Counted from the first letter of the stretch, positions 45,697 to 55,254 are shown. The stretch is 64,000 nt of DNA from CAVVVS01 sp963751355 (GCA_963751355.1 CAVVVS010000074.1:1-64000), one strand, 5' to 3'. A program made the numbers and translations. The notes: a model not told the origin generated them from the letters alone.

Positions 45697-46608
45697 ATGA
45701 AATTATATTTGTTCATATTCGCTTTAGTAATTTTTAATACTTTTCTGTCTGCTCAAGAGACCTGGCATATCCAAAAAAATCAAATGAATTTTGCAGTTCT
45801 CATTTCAAATTACTCAACATATAATATAGAGAAAGGTAATCTTTCCACTTACGCTCCATATGACGGCAATCTTGACAAGTTACCATTAAAAGTTCATTTT
45901 GTTGAACCGGTAGATTTCGGAAGCATCACCTTTTCTTATACAAAAACTTCGGATACGCTTTTTACAGCAGGTATCGAATGGCAGGCATTAGGGAAAATAA
46001 ATTATCCCAATACATTTTTGTCCGCAGATTCTTTTCCCATTGCACAAATAAAAACTAATCCTCCTGAATCTATCGAATACTTTTACAACAACATCTCAGG
46101 ACTTGACAGTACTATTTATAAAATAAAAGCAGACTCTGCGTGGAACGTAATGGACTCATTGGACGTTGTAAATAAATTTTCGGCATACCCGTATCGTGTG
46201 GGAATTTATTTGTATACACCGGGTGAGGGAATCGTGGATTCTTCGGGGCATTACAGTAATCTAATTGATGCAAAATGGGTCGCGTTTTTATATTATGATA
46301 AATCTACGATAACAGATGTTAATAAAATTAATAATTTACCGGATAAAATTGAACTCACACAAAACTTCCCGAACCCTTTCAATCCTTCGACTATAATTGA
46401 ATATAAACTATCGCGTAAAGAACCGGTAACACTTAAAGTTTATGATTTACAGGGAAGATTGGTCAGCACTTTAGTCGACAAGAAGTACCAAACTCAGGGC
46501 ACTCATAAAATAATTTTTTATGCAAAGGATTTATCAAGCGGAGTATATTTTTACAAACTCAGCATTTCAAACAGCACAATTTATAAGAAGATGATTTTAA
46601 TGAAATAA
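45697..46608 (+). CDS. Secreted protein with type IX sorting domain
   Basis: The 303-residue exported protein begins with a signal peptide (MKLYLFIFALVIFNTFLSAQ) and a beta-rich domain of about 200 residues that I cannot assign. It ends with the sorting domain opened by NFPNPFNPSTIIEYKLS and closed by YKKMILMK. GGAGCAAAATTAA precedes the ATG. No enzyme motif is seen. The sorting domain indicates delivery to the cell surface through the type IX system. Neighbours are a parvulin chaperone and a zinc-finger protein gene. Confidence 0.75.
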   Translation: MKLYLFIFALVIFNTFLSAQETWHIQKNQMNFAVLISNYSTYNIEKGNLSTYAPYDGNLDKLPLKVHFVEPVDFGSITFSYTKTSDTLFTAGIEWQALGKINYPNTFLSADSFPIAQIKTNPPESIEYFYNNISGLDSTIYKIKADSAWNVMDSLDVVNKFSAYPYRVGIYLYTPGEGIVDSSGHYSNLIDAKWVAFLYYDKSTITDVNKINNLPDKIELTQNFPNPFNPSTIIEYKLSRKEPVTLKVYDLQGRLVSTLVDKKYQTQGTHKIIFYAKDLSSGVYFYKLSISNSTIYKKMILMK

Positions 46609-46884
46609 CAAAATTTGCAATCTCGGAATTACATAATTCATTTTTAATCATTCGAAAATATTATGATTGCTTCAAAGGCTCAAAACTTTCCCAAAATTTT
46701 TATACTAGTTATTTAAAACTTTCTTATATTTTACCATATTGAATTCTGTCTCTCTATAAAAATGAAATGAATAGCTTTGAAGATATGAAAATCAATCCTT
46801 TTCATTTTAAGATTGCACGTTATTGAAGAAACTGGGATAGATCACCCAAAATATTCAAACTGAACTAATAAAGAGGTGGAAATT

Positions 46885-47430
46885 ATGGAACAGTGTGTTA
46901 ATCATCCCGACAGAAAAGCCTATTCAATTTGTCATGGCTGCGGTAAACATTATTGTGAAGATTGTTTAACGGCAGGCAATGAATATTATTATTGTAATAA
47001 TCCCGAATGTCAAAAACTTTTGAGAGGTGAATCCAAACCGGGAATGTTACCGGAAGAAGTAAAATGCCCGAATTGTTCGGCGGAATTTAAATTATCAGAT
47101 AAAGAAAGAATATCGCGTAAAGTTCATTGTCCCGAATGTGAATCATTTATCGATTATACATCCGATCCTCCCACAGTATTTAATCCTGATAAGTATACGC
47201 GGCTGCTTTCCACCATGAATCAGGGAGATATTGCATTGATCAAATCTGTTTTAGAAAATGGGCAGATAGATTATTATGTCAATAATGAAAATTTTTCCAG
47301 AATAGATCCTTTGATTCAGCCTGCAATATTTTATGTGGCGGAAAACCAGATTGAGCAAGCAAGAGAAGCATTAAAAGATTTTGATGTCCATATTTTCGGT
47401 ATCTCTGTTAAAAATGAAGATGAGGAATAA
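46885..47430 (+). CDS. B-box-type zinc finger plus DUF2007 protein
   Basis: This 181-residue cytosolic protein has three parts. The first is an N-terminal B-box-like zinc binding segment (CVNHPDRKAYSICHGCGKHY, then CEDCL and CNNPEC). The second is a zinc-ribbon-like pair (CPNCSAEFKL...CPEC). The third is a C-terminal DUF2007 domain (about 115-175, IALIKSVLENGQIDYYVNNE), a small fold thought to take part in signalling. Function is not known. The GTG at 46876 belongs to the ribosome site AAGAGGTG, so ATG 46885 is the start. Confidence 0.78.
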   Translation: MEQCVNHPDRKAYSICHGCGKHYCEDCLTAGNEYYYCNNPECQKLLRGESKPGMLPEEVKCPNCSAEFKLSDKERISRKVHCPECESFIDYTSDPPTVFNPDKYTRLLSTMNQGDIALIKSVLENGQIDYYVNNENFSRIDPLIQPAIFYVAENQIEQAREALKDFDVHIFGISVKNEDEE

Positions 47431-47481
47431 AAATATTCACAGTTTTTCATCACGGTAATATTAAATTAGTTTTTCATCAAA

Positions 47482-48030
47482 ATGGGGAAAAGAGTATTGA
47501 CTAAATTATTTAAGATTGTTTATGCCTTGTCCTTCATTTCGTTATTTTATTTCTTGGGGTGTCAAGATGATGAAAATCTTTTGAATACAAATTACGTGGA
47601 GCAGCTTGCCGGTAAATGGACGGAAACATTTAACTGGGTTAGTTCGAATTCGATAAACCTATCGGAAAATTCCGAATATACGGGCAGCATTGAAAAAACA
47701 TCGACAATCATTTTCTTTGAAAATGAGTTTAGTGTTAAAATTCTCCCGCCGCATAAAATTATTATTATAAACGGAGATTCCGTTTGGACTGACTATAACA
47801 AAGATACTCTCTACACCGGAACATACAAGGTAAACGGTGATACACTTACATTCTTTCCTGTAGGAGAATCCAATCCGCAACACTTCGGCTTTTCTATGGG
47901 AAATAACATTATGAAAATTTCGCAGATGCCGGAAAGAATAGATGATAGTACTTCCGTATTAAAACTATCGGAATTTTTATGGGGAAATTGTCTTAACAAA
48001 CACAGCGGAACTTTTAGAAAGACAGAATAA
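47482..48030 (+). CDS. Hypothetical lipoprotein
   Basis: The 182-residue protein has a lipoprotein signal peptide whose lipobox is YFLGC (Cys about 28). A lipocalin-like small beta domain follows (GKWTETFNW, GTYKVNGDTLTFFP, HSGTFRKTE). The repeated strand pattern resembles lipocalin-like DUF proteins of Bacteroidota, but I cannot assign a family with confidence. It lies 51 bases after the zinc-finger gene and before the tRNA-Ser genes. Confidence 0.6.
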   Translation: MGKRVLTKLFKIVYALSFISLFYFLGCQDDENLLNTNYVEQLAGKWTETFNWVSSNSINLSENSEYTGSIEKTSTIIFFENEFSVKILPPHKIIIINGDSVWTDYNKDTLYTGTYKVNGDTLTFFPVGESNPQHFGFSMGNNIMKISQMPERIDDSTSVLKLSEFLWGNCLNKHSGTFRKTE

Positions 48031-48068
48031 ATAACATGATAACTGGATTAATCAATTTTGTAACTAAG

Positions 48069-48155
48069 CGGAAAGGGAGGGATTCGAACCCTCGGTACCC
48101 GTGAAGGTACACACGCTTTCCAGGCGTGCCAGTTAAACCACTCCTGCACCTTTCC
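48069..48155 (-). tRNA. tRNA-Ser (anticodon GGA)
   Basis: On the reverse strand the acceptor stem is GGAAAGG/CCTTTCC with discriminator G. The anticodon arm CACGC-CTGGAAA-GCGTG gives GGA, a long variable arm (GTACCTTCACGGGTAC) marks class II, and the T-arm is GAGGGTTCGAATCCCTC. It is transcribed towards the lipoprotein gene. Confidence 0.95.
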
Positions 48156-48327
48156 GAATTTAGAAGCGTAAATATAAAAATTTACCGTTTCTTTAACAAA
48201 ATATTACGACCAAAAAATAAAGTTAAAAATTTATTTCCTGCAATTGCATAAATTTGTCTGCCGGATTTTTGATAAACAGATAGAATTGTTATTTTTACAA
48301 CCTGTTTAATTATTAAATATTGTTCAC

Positions 48328-48415
48328 GGAGAGATGCCGGAGTGGTTGAACGGGGCGGTCTCGAAAACCGTTGAGCCGCATTGCGGCTCCGAGAGTTCGA
48401 ATCTCTCTCTCTCCG
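48328..48415 (+). tRNA. tRNA-Ser (anticodon CGA)
   Basis: The acceptor stem is GGAGAGA/TCTCTCC with discriminator G. The anticodon arm GCGGT-CTCGAAA-ACCGT gives CGA, the long variable arm is GAGCCGCATTGCGGCTC, and the T-arm is GAGAGTTCGAATCTCTC. It is divergent from the tRNA-Ser(GGA) gene 172 bases away, so the two have separate promoters. Confidence 0.95.
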
Positions 48416-48421
48416 CTGCTA

Positions 48422-48460
48422 CCCCTTAAGTTATTATAATTTTAGGGGCTTTTTATTTTA
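48422..48460 (+). terminator. Terminator after tRNA-Ser (CGA)
   Basis: A hairpin with CCCCT/AGGGG at the base and AT-rich upper pairs is followed by CTTTTTATTTT. It starts about seven bases after the tRNA. Confidence 0.65.
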
Positions 48461-48937
48461 AAGTTTTTTCATATCCGGGAAAATGTTATAAGATTTATTT
48501 TGTGGAAACATGATCGAAAAATTAAGACCTATTTATTCAAATTACTTTTTAGAGAATAAACCACTGCTTTTTCTAGCTTCCTATCATAAACAAATCCGAA
48601 CTTCTGCATTAATCTAACTTATCAAAAAAAGTAGTGGATATACTCAATTAAAGGTTTTAAATTATAGCCAAGTCTTAATAGTTATTAAGACGCACGTTTT
48701 ATTAATTGTAATTACAGAAATATTTAACAGATATTTTACGGAGTTTGCTAATATCTAAGTGTTATCTGCATTTTGACGGCAAATAACTACCGTTTATCGA
48801 ATAAACATTGTTATTTATGATTTATTTATTTAATTAGTGCATAGTGTTGATATTGATTTTTGACGCTTTTAATTCCTTATATGCGGAGGGGATTAAATAG
48901 AATTTGCCTAATAATATTATTAGGAATAGAGGGAAAC
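48461..48937. other. 477-bp intergenic region
   Basis: This AT-rich stretch lies between the tRNA-Ser terminator and the small membrane protein gene. An in-frame extension of that gene back to 48860 exists but lacks a ribosome site. I see no other feature. Confidence 0.4.
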
Positions 48938-49222
48938 ATGAAAACTTCATTTATTGTACTTACTATAATTTTTTTATTCGGAGGTATGTTATTGATTGCT
49001 CTGTCCATTAGTCATAATGATGATAAGGGAACAACAGGAATAATTGCATCAAATCTAACTCCGGAACAATCTCGTCGATACGACCGAAGATTGACTATTA
49101 AACAAATTGATAGTATCACATCAAATTTGAATTTACCTTTTACTTCAATTAATGCAAAAGGTATAAATCCACAATATGTCACAAATCATAAACCTACTCC
49201 AAAAAATTATTTGTCTGATTAG
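48938..49222 (+). CDS. Small exported or membrane-anchored protein, 94 residues
   Basis: ATG 48938 follows AGAGGGAAAC, a good ribosome site, and opens with a single hydrophobic segment (TSFIVLTIIFLFGGMLLIAL) and then a polar tail rich in Asn, Thr and Arg (EQSRRYDRRLTIKQIDSI). It could be an N-anchored periplasmic protein. A longer frame starting at 48860 has no ribosome site and hides the signal segment, so I reject it. Family and function are unknown. Confidence 0.6.
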   Translation: MKTSFIVLTIIFLFGGMLLIALSISHNDDKGTTGIIASNLTPEQSRRYDRRLTIKQIDSITSNLNLPFTSINAKGINPQYVTNHKPTPKNYLSD

Positions 49223-49393
49223 GTGTATTCAGTCCTAAAGTTAATATTTGAGTTGTTTCCGTTGTTTGACGGGAATGATGTATTATAATTTATCAAACCA
49301 TCACCAATTTCAAATTAAAATTTTTAAGATTATCTTATTGTATTAATTCCCTCTTTTATTAATAAAAGTAATAATCTGTGGAATATTTACAAA

Positions 49394-50734
49394 ATGTATA
49401 CTGTTAAGCATCATCTTGTACAAACCGCTCAATTGGCATATCCTGTTATGATCGGTCAGTTGGGGTTTATTATGATGGGCGTTGTGGACAGCATGATGGT
49501 CGGCGGTTTGGGTGCAATTCCACTGGCTGCGGCTTCGGTTGCTAATAGTTTGTTCATTTTGATTCTTATTATTGGTCTTGGAATATCGTTTGCTGTAACT
49601 CCCCTTGTTGCAATTGCCGTTGGAGCAGAGAAGCATTCCGAGTGCAATATGATTTTTAACCAATCAATCTGGATAAATTTACTGCTAGGCATGCTACTAT
49701 TTGCGGCAACTTATGTTTGCGCTGATTTCCTTAAGTATTTAAATCAACCAGCTGCAGTTGTTGCTCAAGCAATTTCTTATACTAAAATTTTAGGCTTATC
49801 AATGCTGCCAATAATGTTGTTTCAGACGTATAAACAATTTATCGAGGGGTTATCTGTAACACGTCCCGGAATGATAGTCACCATACTAGCTAATTTTATT
49901 AATGCCGGCGTAAACTGGATTTTGATTTACGGTAAATTGGGATTCCCTGCTCTGGGCTTAGATGGAGCCGGATGGGCAACGTTCTTTTCACGCTTGTTTA
50001 TGGGGACAGTATTAATGTTTTACGTAATTAAATCGAAACATTTTAGTGAATATAACGTATTAATAAAGTTCAAAGGATTCAGCATCCGGATTATCAAAAG
50101 AATTCTTGCATTGGGTTTTCCAAGTGCAGTTCAATATGTTTTTGAGGTCGGAGCTTTTTCATTCGCAGTTATTATGATTGGGTGGCTTGGCACAAAACAA
50201 TTGGCCGCGCATCAGATTGCAATAAGTCTGGCATCTATTTCATATATGGCAACATTGGGTATTTCAACTGCCGGTGCAATCAGAGTAGGAAATGCAGTAG
50301 GGAAGAACGATGTTAAAGAAATCAGGCGATCCGGTTTTACGGCAATCTTAATGGGTGCCTCCTTAATGGCTGGTGCTGGGATAATATTTGTAATTTTCCG
50401 AAGATTTTTACCCTCACTTTATATAGATGATCCAGCTGTTATATCAATTGCATCTTCCTTATTAATTATCGCTTCCATTTTTCAGATATCGGATGGAACT
50501 CAAGCAGTTGGAATCGGAGTTTTGAGGGGCTTAACCGATGTGAAAATACCCACATTAATTACTTTTGTTGCCTATTGGATAGTCGGTTTACCTATTGCTT
50601 ACCTGTTCGGATTTATTTTAAATTTACAGGTGATAGGAGTCTGGATCGGTTTGCTGCTGGGACTTACCACTTCAGCAATCCTATTAACATTACGATTTAA
50701 TCATAAAAGTAAACATCCGGTCTCATTCGAATAA
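49394..50734 (+). CDS. MATE-family multidrug/sodium antiporter
   Basis: This 446-residue twelve-helix transporter of the NorM branch exports cationic drugs or metabolites in exchange for sodium or protons. Both halves have family patterns: YPVMIGQLGFIMMGVVDSMM and GLGISFAVTPLVAIAVGA in the first, GFPSAVQYVFEVGAFSFAVI and GISTAGAIRVGNAVGKND in the second, with GVLRGLTDVKIPTLIT near the end. There is no strong Shine-Dalgarno sequence. It stands alone and is followed within a few bases by a palindromic element. Confidence 0.9.
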   Translation: MYTVKHHLVQTAQLAYPVMIGQLGFIMMGVVDSMMVGGLGAIPLAAASVANSLFILILIIGLGISFAVTPLVAIAVGAEKHSECNMIFNQSIWINLLLGMLLFAATYVCADFLKYLNQPAAVVAQAISYTKILGLSMLPIMLFQTYKQFIEGLSVTRPGMIVTILANFINAGVNWILIYGKLGFPALGLDGAGWATFFSRLFMGTVLMFYVIKSKHFSEYNVLIKFKGFSIRIIKRILALGFPSAVQYVFEVGAFSFAVIMIGWLGTKQLAAHQIAISLASISYMATLGISTAGAIRVGNAVGKNDVKEIRRSGFTAILMGASLMAGAGIIFVIFRRFLPSLYIDDPAVISIASSLLIIASIFQISDGTQAVGIGVLRGLTDVKIPTLITFVAYWIVGLPIAYLFGFILNLQVIGVWIGLLLGLTTSAILLTLRFNHKSKHPVSFE

Positions 50735-50737
50735 AAA

Positions 50738-50839
50738 AAGAGGCTGATATAAAAGCAATATTAAATCAAAATATCCGCGAAAATCAGTATCATCTGTGTT
50801 CTATTTTATGGAAAAATATTACTTTTGAGACAGCCTCTT
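50738..50839. repeat. Palindromic element after the MATE gene
   Basis: Left arm 50738-50762 (starting AAGAGGCTG) and right arm 50815-50839 (ending CAGCCTCTT) match at 20 of 25 positions around a 52-bp centre that reads CCGCGAAAATCAGTATCATC in part. The outer 9 bp are perfect and bordered by A- and T-rich sequence, so the structure can also end transcription from both sides. It differs from the elements at 8884 and 35961. Interpretation as a small non-autonomous mobile element is a guess. Confidence 0.55.
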
Positions 50840-50865
50840 ACCTTTAATTGTCAATTCGCCGGGTT

Positions 50866-52992
50866 TTACAAATTAGTTTTAAAATAATTAGTAATCTTTA
50901 AATATAATTGATAAGAATCCGGTGTTCCCACATGATGCTGCCAGCCTGGATAAGGATAATAGTCAAGCGGAATTCCCAAAACAGCGGCTTTCTTTGCAAA
51001 CATTAATGAATGCTGCCAGAGAACAACATTATCCATTGTACCGTGAACCATTAACAATTTTCCCTTGAGGTTACCTACGTAATTTAACAGGTCAGATTTC
51101 TTATAACCCTCCGGATTTGCCTGGGGAGTATCCATATACCTTTCGGTGTACATTATCTCATAATAGCTCCAATCAATCACGGCACCTCCTGCTATACCTA
51201 CTTCAAATAGTCCAGGCGTTCTAACCATAAGAGATGTTGTCATAAATCCGCCGAAACTCCAGCCGAACACACCCATCCTTGTAGAATCAACATAGGGGAG
51301 TGATTTAAGATAATTTACTCCAAGTTTTTGATCTTCAATTTCATGAGTTCCCAGGTTACGGAATGTAACTTGCTCAAATTTTAATCCTCTGTTAGCTGAA
51401 CCGCGGTTATCAAGAGTAAAAACAACATATCCCTGTTCCGCCATATAATTTAACCACACACTGGCTCCCGCTAACCATCTGTCGGTAATTAATTGAATTC
51501 CCGGACCACCGTAAACATACACAAGGACAGGATATTTTTTTGTGGAGTCAAAATTTGAAGGAAGTATCATTCTACAGTATAAATCAAACCCGTCTTCACT
51601 CTTGAGCTTAAACAATTTTGTCTTTCCCAGATTATAACCCTTTAAGGGATCTTCCGAAGTAAGAACGGATTTTATCTCTTTCCCGTTTTGATTCAACAGC
51701 ACAATTTTAGCAGGAATTGTAGTGCTGCTGAATTCATCAAGAAAATAATCACCGTTTTCATCTTTAATAACCCGGTGAACTCCGTGCTCGTTTGTGAGTT
51801 TGTTCATTTTACCAGAGTTTAAATTTATCTCATAAAATTGTCTTTCTAACGGACTTTCTTTCGTCGCAGTTATAAAAATATTATCACCTTCTCCGTCAAA
51901 ACCTTCAAAATCCGTTACGCTCCAATCACCGTCGGTCAATTTTTTAATTAATTTCCCGCCGGTATTATATAAGTAAAGATGGTTCCATCCGTCGCGTTTT
52001 GAAAACCAAATAAATTCATCAGGGTGATTTTTTACGAAAATTATTCCGTGCATTGGTTGAATGTACTTATCATCTTTTTCTTCGAAAAGTGTTTTAACCG
52101 CTTCTCCCGTCGATATATCATATTTTACCAATCTTAAATGATTTTGATCCCTATTTAGATGCGACACATAAACATATTTTTCATCCGGACTCCAAACCAC
52201 ACTCGTCAAGTACTGATCCCATGCACCATCGGATTTCAGCCATGTAGTGCTTGCTGTTTTTAAATTATATATTCCTATAGTAACATGTTGGCTCGTCATT
52301 CCAGCCATCGGGTATTTTATCTCAACCACCTTAGCCGGTCTTTTTGAAATATCTACCAAAGGATAATGAGTTACCTTCGATTCATCTTTCCGGTAAAATG
52401 CGAGGTAATCACCCTTGGGTGACCAAAAGGTTCCTTTAGTGATTCCGAATTCATTACGGCTTACAATCTGTCCGTTCACTATCCCTTTATTTTTACTTTG
52501 TGTAACTTGATAGCTTTTACCGTTAACTGCAACGAATAAATTATTTTTAATTGTGTAAGCAATTTTATTGTCAGGTGTGTAATCTAAATTTTCAGCATCT
52601 TTTTTTATCTTATTTAAAGCCTTTACCGATTTACTCGGAATATCAAACTTCCAGAGAGTATTCCCGCTTTGAAACCGAAATGTATTTTTATTCAACCAAT
52701 CTATTATAGGAAAATGTTTAAGCTCCTGGTTTAATTTGAGGGCAGCATTAATTTCGGATAAACTAACTAAAGTATCTTGCTTGCCGGAATCTATGTATGA
52801 ATTAACTAGTTTATTATTTTCAATATAAGCGAAGGATTTTGTGCCGGGTCGCCAGTTCAATTGTCTTAATGTTTTAGGATAATAAGAACGGGCATTTAAA
52901 ATAATGTCTTTAAGGTCAAGAGATTTGTTTTGTGAATAGACCGAGGTGACAAATAAAATTAAAATTAGAAGTATGGTTTTGAAAGTTTTCAT
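50866..52992 (-). CDS. Secreted S9 prolyl oligopeptidase / dipeptidyl-peptidase IV-like
   Basis: This is a roughly 708-residue serine peptidase of family S9. The signal peptide MKTFKTILLILILFVTSVYS is followed by an N-terminal beta-propeller (to about 450) with WSPDEKYVYVSHL-type blades. The alpha/beta hydrolase domain follows, with nucleophile Ser579 in GWSFGGF, Asp654 in HGTMDNVV and His686 or 687 in GWQHHVG. The DPP-IV-like group removes N-terminal dipeptides after Pro or Ala in the periplasm. A longer frame starts 18 codons upstream, but the signal peptide and AGGGAA site favour ATG 52992. It is the last gene of a reverse-strand block. Confidence 0.92.
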   Translation of the reverse strand: MKTFKTILLILILFVTSVYSQNKSLDLKDIILNARSYYPKTLRQLNWRPGTKSFAYIENNKLVNSYIDSGKQDTLVSLSEINAALKLNQELKHFPIIDWLNKNTFRFQSGNTLWKFDIPSKSVKALNKIKKDAENLDYTPDNKIAYTIKNNLFVAVNGKSYQVTQSKNKGIVNGQIVSRNEFGITKGTFWSPKGDYLAFYRKDESKVTHYPLVDISKRPAKVVEIKYPMAGMTSQHVTIGIYNLKTASTTWLKSDGAWDQYLTSVVWSPDEKYVYVSHLNRDQNHLRLVKYDISTGEAVKTLFEEKDDKYIQPMHGIIFVKNHPDEFIWFSKRDGWNHLYLYNTGGKLIKKLTDGDWSVTDFEGFDGEGDNIFITATKESPLERQFYEINLNSGKMNKLTNEHGVHRVIKDENGDYFLDEFSSTTIPAKIVLLNQNGKEIKSVLTSEDPLKGYNLGKTKLFKLKSEDGFDLYCRMILPSNFDSTKKYPVLVYVYGGPGIQLITDRWLAGASVWLNYMAEQGYVVFTLDNRGSANRGLKFEQVTFRNLGTHEIEDQKLGVNYLKSLPYVDSTRMGVFGWSFGGFMTTSLMVRTPGLFEVGIAGGAVIDWSYYEIMYTERYMDTPQANPEGYKKSDLLNYVGNLKGKLLMVHGTMDNVVLWQHSLMFAKKAAVLGIPLDYYPYPGWQHHVGTPDSYQLYLKITNYFKTNL

Positions 52993-53059
52993 AATATTCC
53001 CTAAAAAGTTGTCATTAAATTTAGGGTATTGAAGCCTTACTTTCAAAAGGGAGGGAAGA

Positions 53060-53854
53060 CTAGTCGGTAAATATTTTAGTTATTAAATTGCCTTCCACTA
53101 CTTCAAAATACCGGTTGTAAATTTTTAAGCTTTGATTACTAAATTTCCAAACTTCATCCGGATTTTCATTTTTAGGGTTAAAATATGAGTTACTGCTAAA
53201 TTTATCTTTTGTGCCAAGAATTATGAAAGGTCTTTTATAATGTTTGCATAATATCGCAGTTAATTTACTTCCTATTTTATTAACGATATTTCCATTCTTC
53301 AAAACTTTGTCGGCGCTTATTATTACCGCATCAATTTTAGGAACAAAATTTTCCAATAGCGCTTCCGTTATAAAATCGACTTTTATATCGTTCTTAATTA
53401 GTTTTTTTGCTAGAATTCTTCCCTCATTTTTTGGACGTGATTCTGAGACGACAACCCTTAGTTTTGGATTATCATTTTTCCAAAGTTTAAATACATCGGT
53501 GATAGTTTTACTATTGGATAGTGTTAAAACATAATTGTATCTCTTCAAATAAGATTTTGCATTTTCATATAATCTAATGTATTTATTTACCTGCATATTT
53601 TCGAAAGAAATGGTGAAATCAATTATTGCTTTTGAATCTTTTTCATTAACAATGCGTTGTAAGCTTTTTATGTATGACTGAATTATTTCGAAGGATGAAA
53701 AATTTTGTTTTGCGGTTTCTATTATTTTAACCAACTCATCTTTATCATCTGCATTTTGTTTAACATAGTTATTTAATTTTAAAACTAATTCGGATGAGCC
53801 TGAAATATTATCGGATAATATTTTATCGAAATTATTAACTGATGAATTTTTCAT
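53060..53854 (-). CDS. Translation initiation factor IF-2B alpha-like protein
   Basis: The 264-residue protein has the IF-2B/ribose-1,5-bisphosphate isomerase/MtnA Rossmann-like fold. Its C-terminal core reads VLTLSNSKTITDVF, VVVSESRPKNEGRILAKKL, DAVIISADKVLKNGNIVNKIGSK and KRPFIILG. In this superfamily bacterial proteins isomerise phosphosugars or methylthioribose-1-phosphate. MtnA is longer and has a conserved Cys that I do not see here, and the N-terminal helical part is like that of the eIF-2B alpha branch. It lies 14 bases after the aminotransferase gene and 67 bases before the S9 peptidase start. The substrate is unknown. Confidence 0.72.
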   Translation of the reverse strand: MKNSSVNNFDKILSDNISGSSELVLKLNNYVKQNADDKDELVKIIETAKQNFSSFEIIQSYIKSLQRIVNEKDSKAIIDFTISFENMQVNKYIRLYENAKSYLKRYNYVLTLSNSKTITDVFKLWKNDNPKLRVVVSESRPKNEGRILAKKLIKNDIKVDFITEALLENFVPKIDAVIISADKVLKNGNIVNKIGSKLTAILCKHYKRPFIILGTKDKFSSNSYFNPKNENPDEVWKFSNQSLKIYNRYFEVVEGNLITKIFTD

Positions 53855-53868
53855 GAGCAGTCTTCAAA

Positions 53869-55041
53869 TTAGTTATCCATTAATTTTTTAATATTTCTAA
53901 TTGCCTGCTTAATCCGCTGCTCGTTTTCCACCATCGAAATTCTTAAATATCCTTCACCGTATTGCCCGAACGCTGCTCCCGGCGAGGTAACAACTTCTGC
54001 TTTATCTATTAACAACTTAGAAAATTGAATTGAACCCATATCTTTGAATTTATCCGGGATAGGTGCCCAGACGAACATACTCGCTCTCGGTTTTTTAACG
54101 TTCCAACCGATACTATTTAATCCTTCTACTAGAACATCTCTCCGGCTTTTATATATCTGCGCAATTTGTGAAGTTACTTCCGGCGGCGAATCAAGTGCAG
54201 CTATAGCCGCAACCTGTAACGGAGTGAACATTCCGTAATCGAAAAAACTTTTTAACTTTGCGAGTGCTTTGCATAACTCCGGGTTGCCGACACAAAACCC
54301 GACTCTCCATCCTGCCATATTGTAACTTTTTGACATAGTGAAAAACTCAACTGCTATGTCTTTAGCACCCGGTACCTGTAAAATAGAAGGTACTTTTGTT
54401 CCGTCAAAAACTATATCGCTGTAAGCCATATCATGAACAACAATCATCTCGGATTTTTTTGCAAATGCAATTATCTCTTTGAGATAATCAAGATCGACAA
54501 CCGCAGTGGTAGGATTGGATGGAAAATTTAAAATTAGCATTTTCGGTCTTGGCCACATATCTCTGGTAATTAAAGATATATCGGGTATAAAATCTTTTTC
54601 TGCCGTAAGAGGTATAGATATTACATTCGCTCCTGCTACAGTCACTCCGTAAATATGAATAGGATATGATGGATTTGGAACCAGGACAACATCGCCTTCA
54701 TCCAGTACAGCAAGGCAAAGATGTGCTAGCCCCTCTTTACTTCCTATTGTTGCTACTGCCTCTGTTTCGGGATTTAGATCTACATCAAAATCCCTCTTAT
54801 ATTTTCTCGATATTGCTTTCAAAATTCCGGGAATTCCCTTTGATCTTGAATACCGGTGTGTTTTAGGATCATCAATAGTTTGTTTCAATTTATTTATAAT
54901 AAAATCAGGCGTGGAACCATCCGGGTTTCCCATTCCTAGGTCAATAATATCGATTCCCTTCTTTCTTTTCTCAAGTTTTATAGAATTTAATTCTGCAAAC
55001 AAATAAGGTGGAAGCCTATCCAAACGTTTAGCAAACTGCAT
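53869..55041 (-). CDS. alaC: Class I/II PLP-dependent aminotransferase (AlaC-like)
   Basis: This 390-residue aminotransferase probably makes alanine from pyruvate and glutamate. It has fold-type I motifs: substrate-end DLGMGNPDGSTPDF, PLP-phosphate contacts ATIGSKEGLAHL, NFPSNPTTAVV with the Asn-Pro pair, VVHDMAYSDI, and the Schiff-base Lys238 in FTMSKSYNMAG, with Arg near the C-terminus in YLRISM. The FPSNPT and MSKSYNMAGWRVGF patterns fit AlaC/LL-DAP-type enzymes best. It heads a reverse-strand cluster with the IF-2B-like gene. Confidence 0.88.
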   Translation of the reverse strand: MQFAKRLDRLPPYLFAELNSIKLEKRKKGIDIIDLGMGNPDGSTPDFIINKLKQTIDDPKTHRYSRSKGIPGILKAISRKYKRDFDVDLNPETEAVATIGSKEGLAHLCLAVLDEGDVVLVPNPSYPIHIYGVTVAGANVISIPLTAEKDFIPDISLITRDMWPRPKMLILNFPSNPTTAVVDLDYLKEIIAFAKKSEMIVVHDMAYSDIVFDGTKVPSILQVPGAKDIAVEFFTMSKSYNMAGWRVGFCVGNPELCKALAKLKSFFDYGMFTPLQVAAIAALDSPPEVTSQIAQIYKSRRDVLVEGLNSIGWNVKKPRASMFVWAPIPDKFKDMGSIQFSKLLIDKAEVVTSPGAAFGQYGEGYLRISMVENEQRIKQAIRNIKKLMDN

Positions 55042-55254
55042 AAAATCCTGTTCTAAAAATTTATTTTTATATAATTAAAGAAATCACATTATAAACATCT
55101 TATTTCATAAAATCAATAAAAAAATGTATAAATATACAGAACAACTAAAAAATTTTTTAACAATAGTATGCAAATGAATTCAATCATAATAAGATGAATT
55201 AGTATAAACTTAAGGTATCGGAATAAGTTTTCTTAAGCAGTTTTATTGTAAAAC

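Noticed and set aside
48860..48937. Extended N-terminus of the small membrane protein
   Set aside because: No ribosome site before 48860, while AGAGGGAAAC directly precedes ATG 48938 and the hydrophobic segment starts there.
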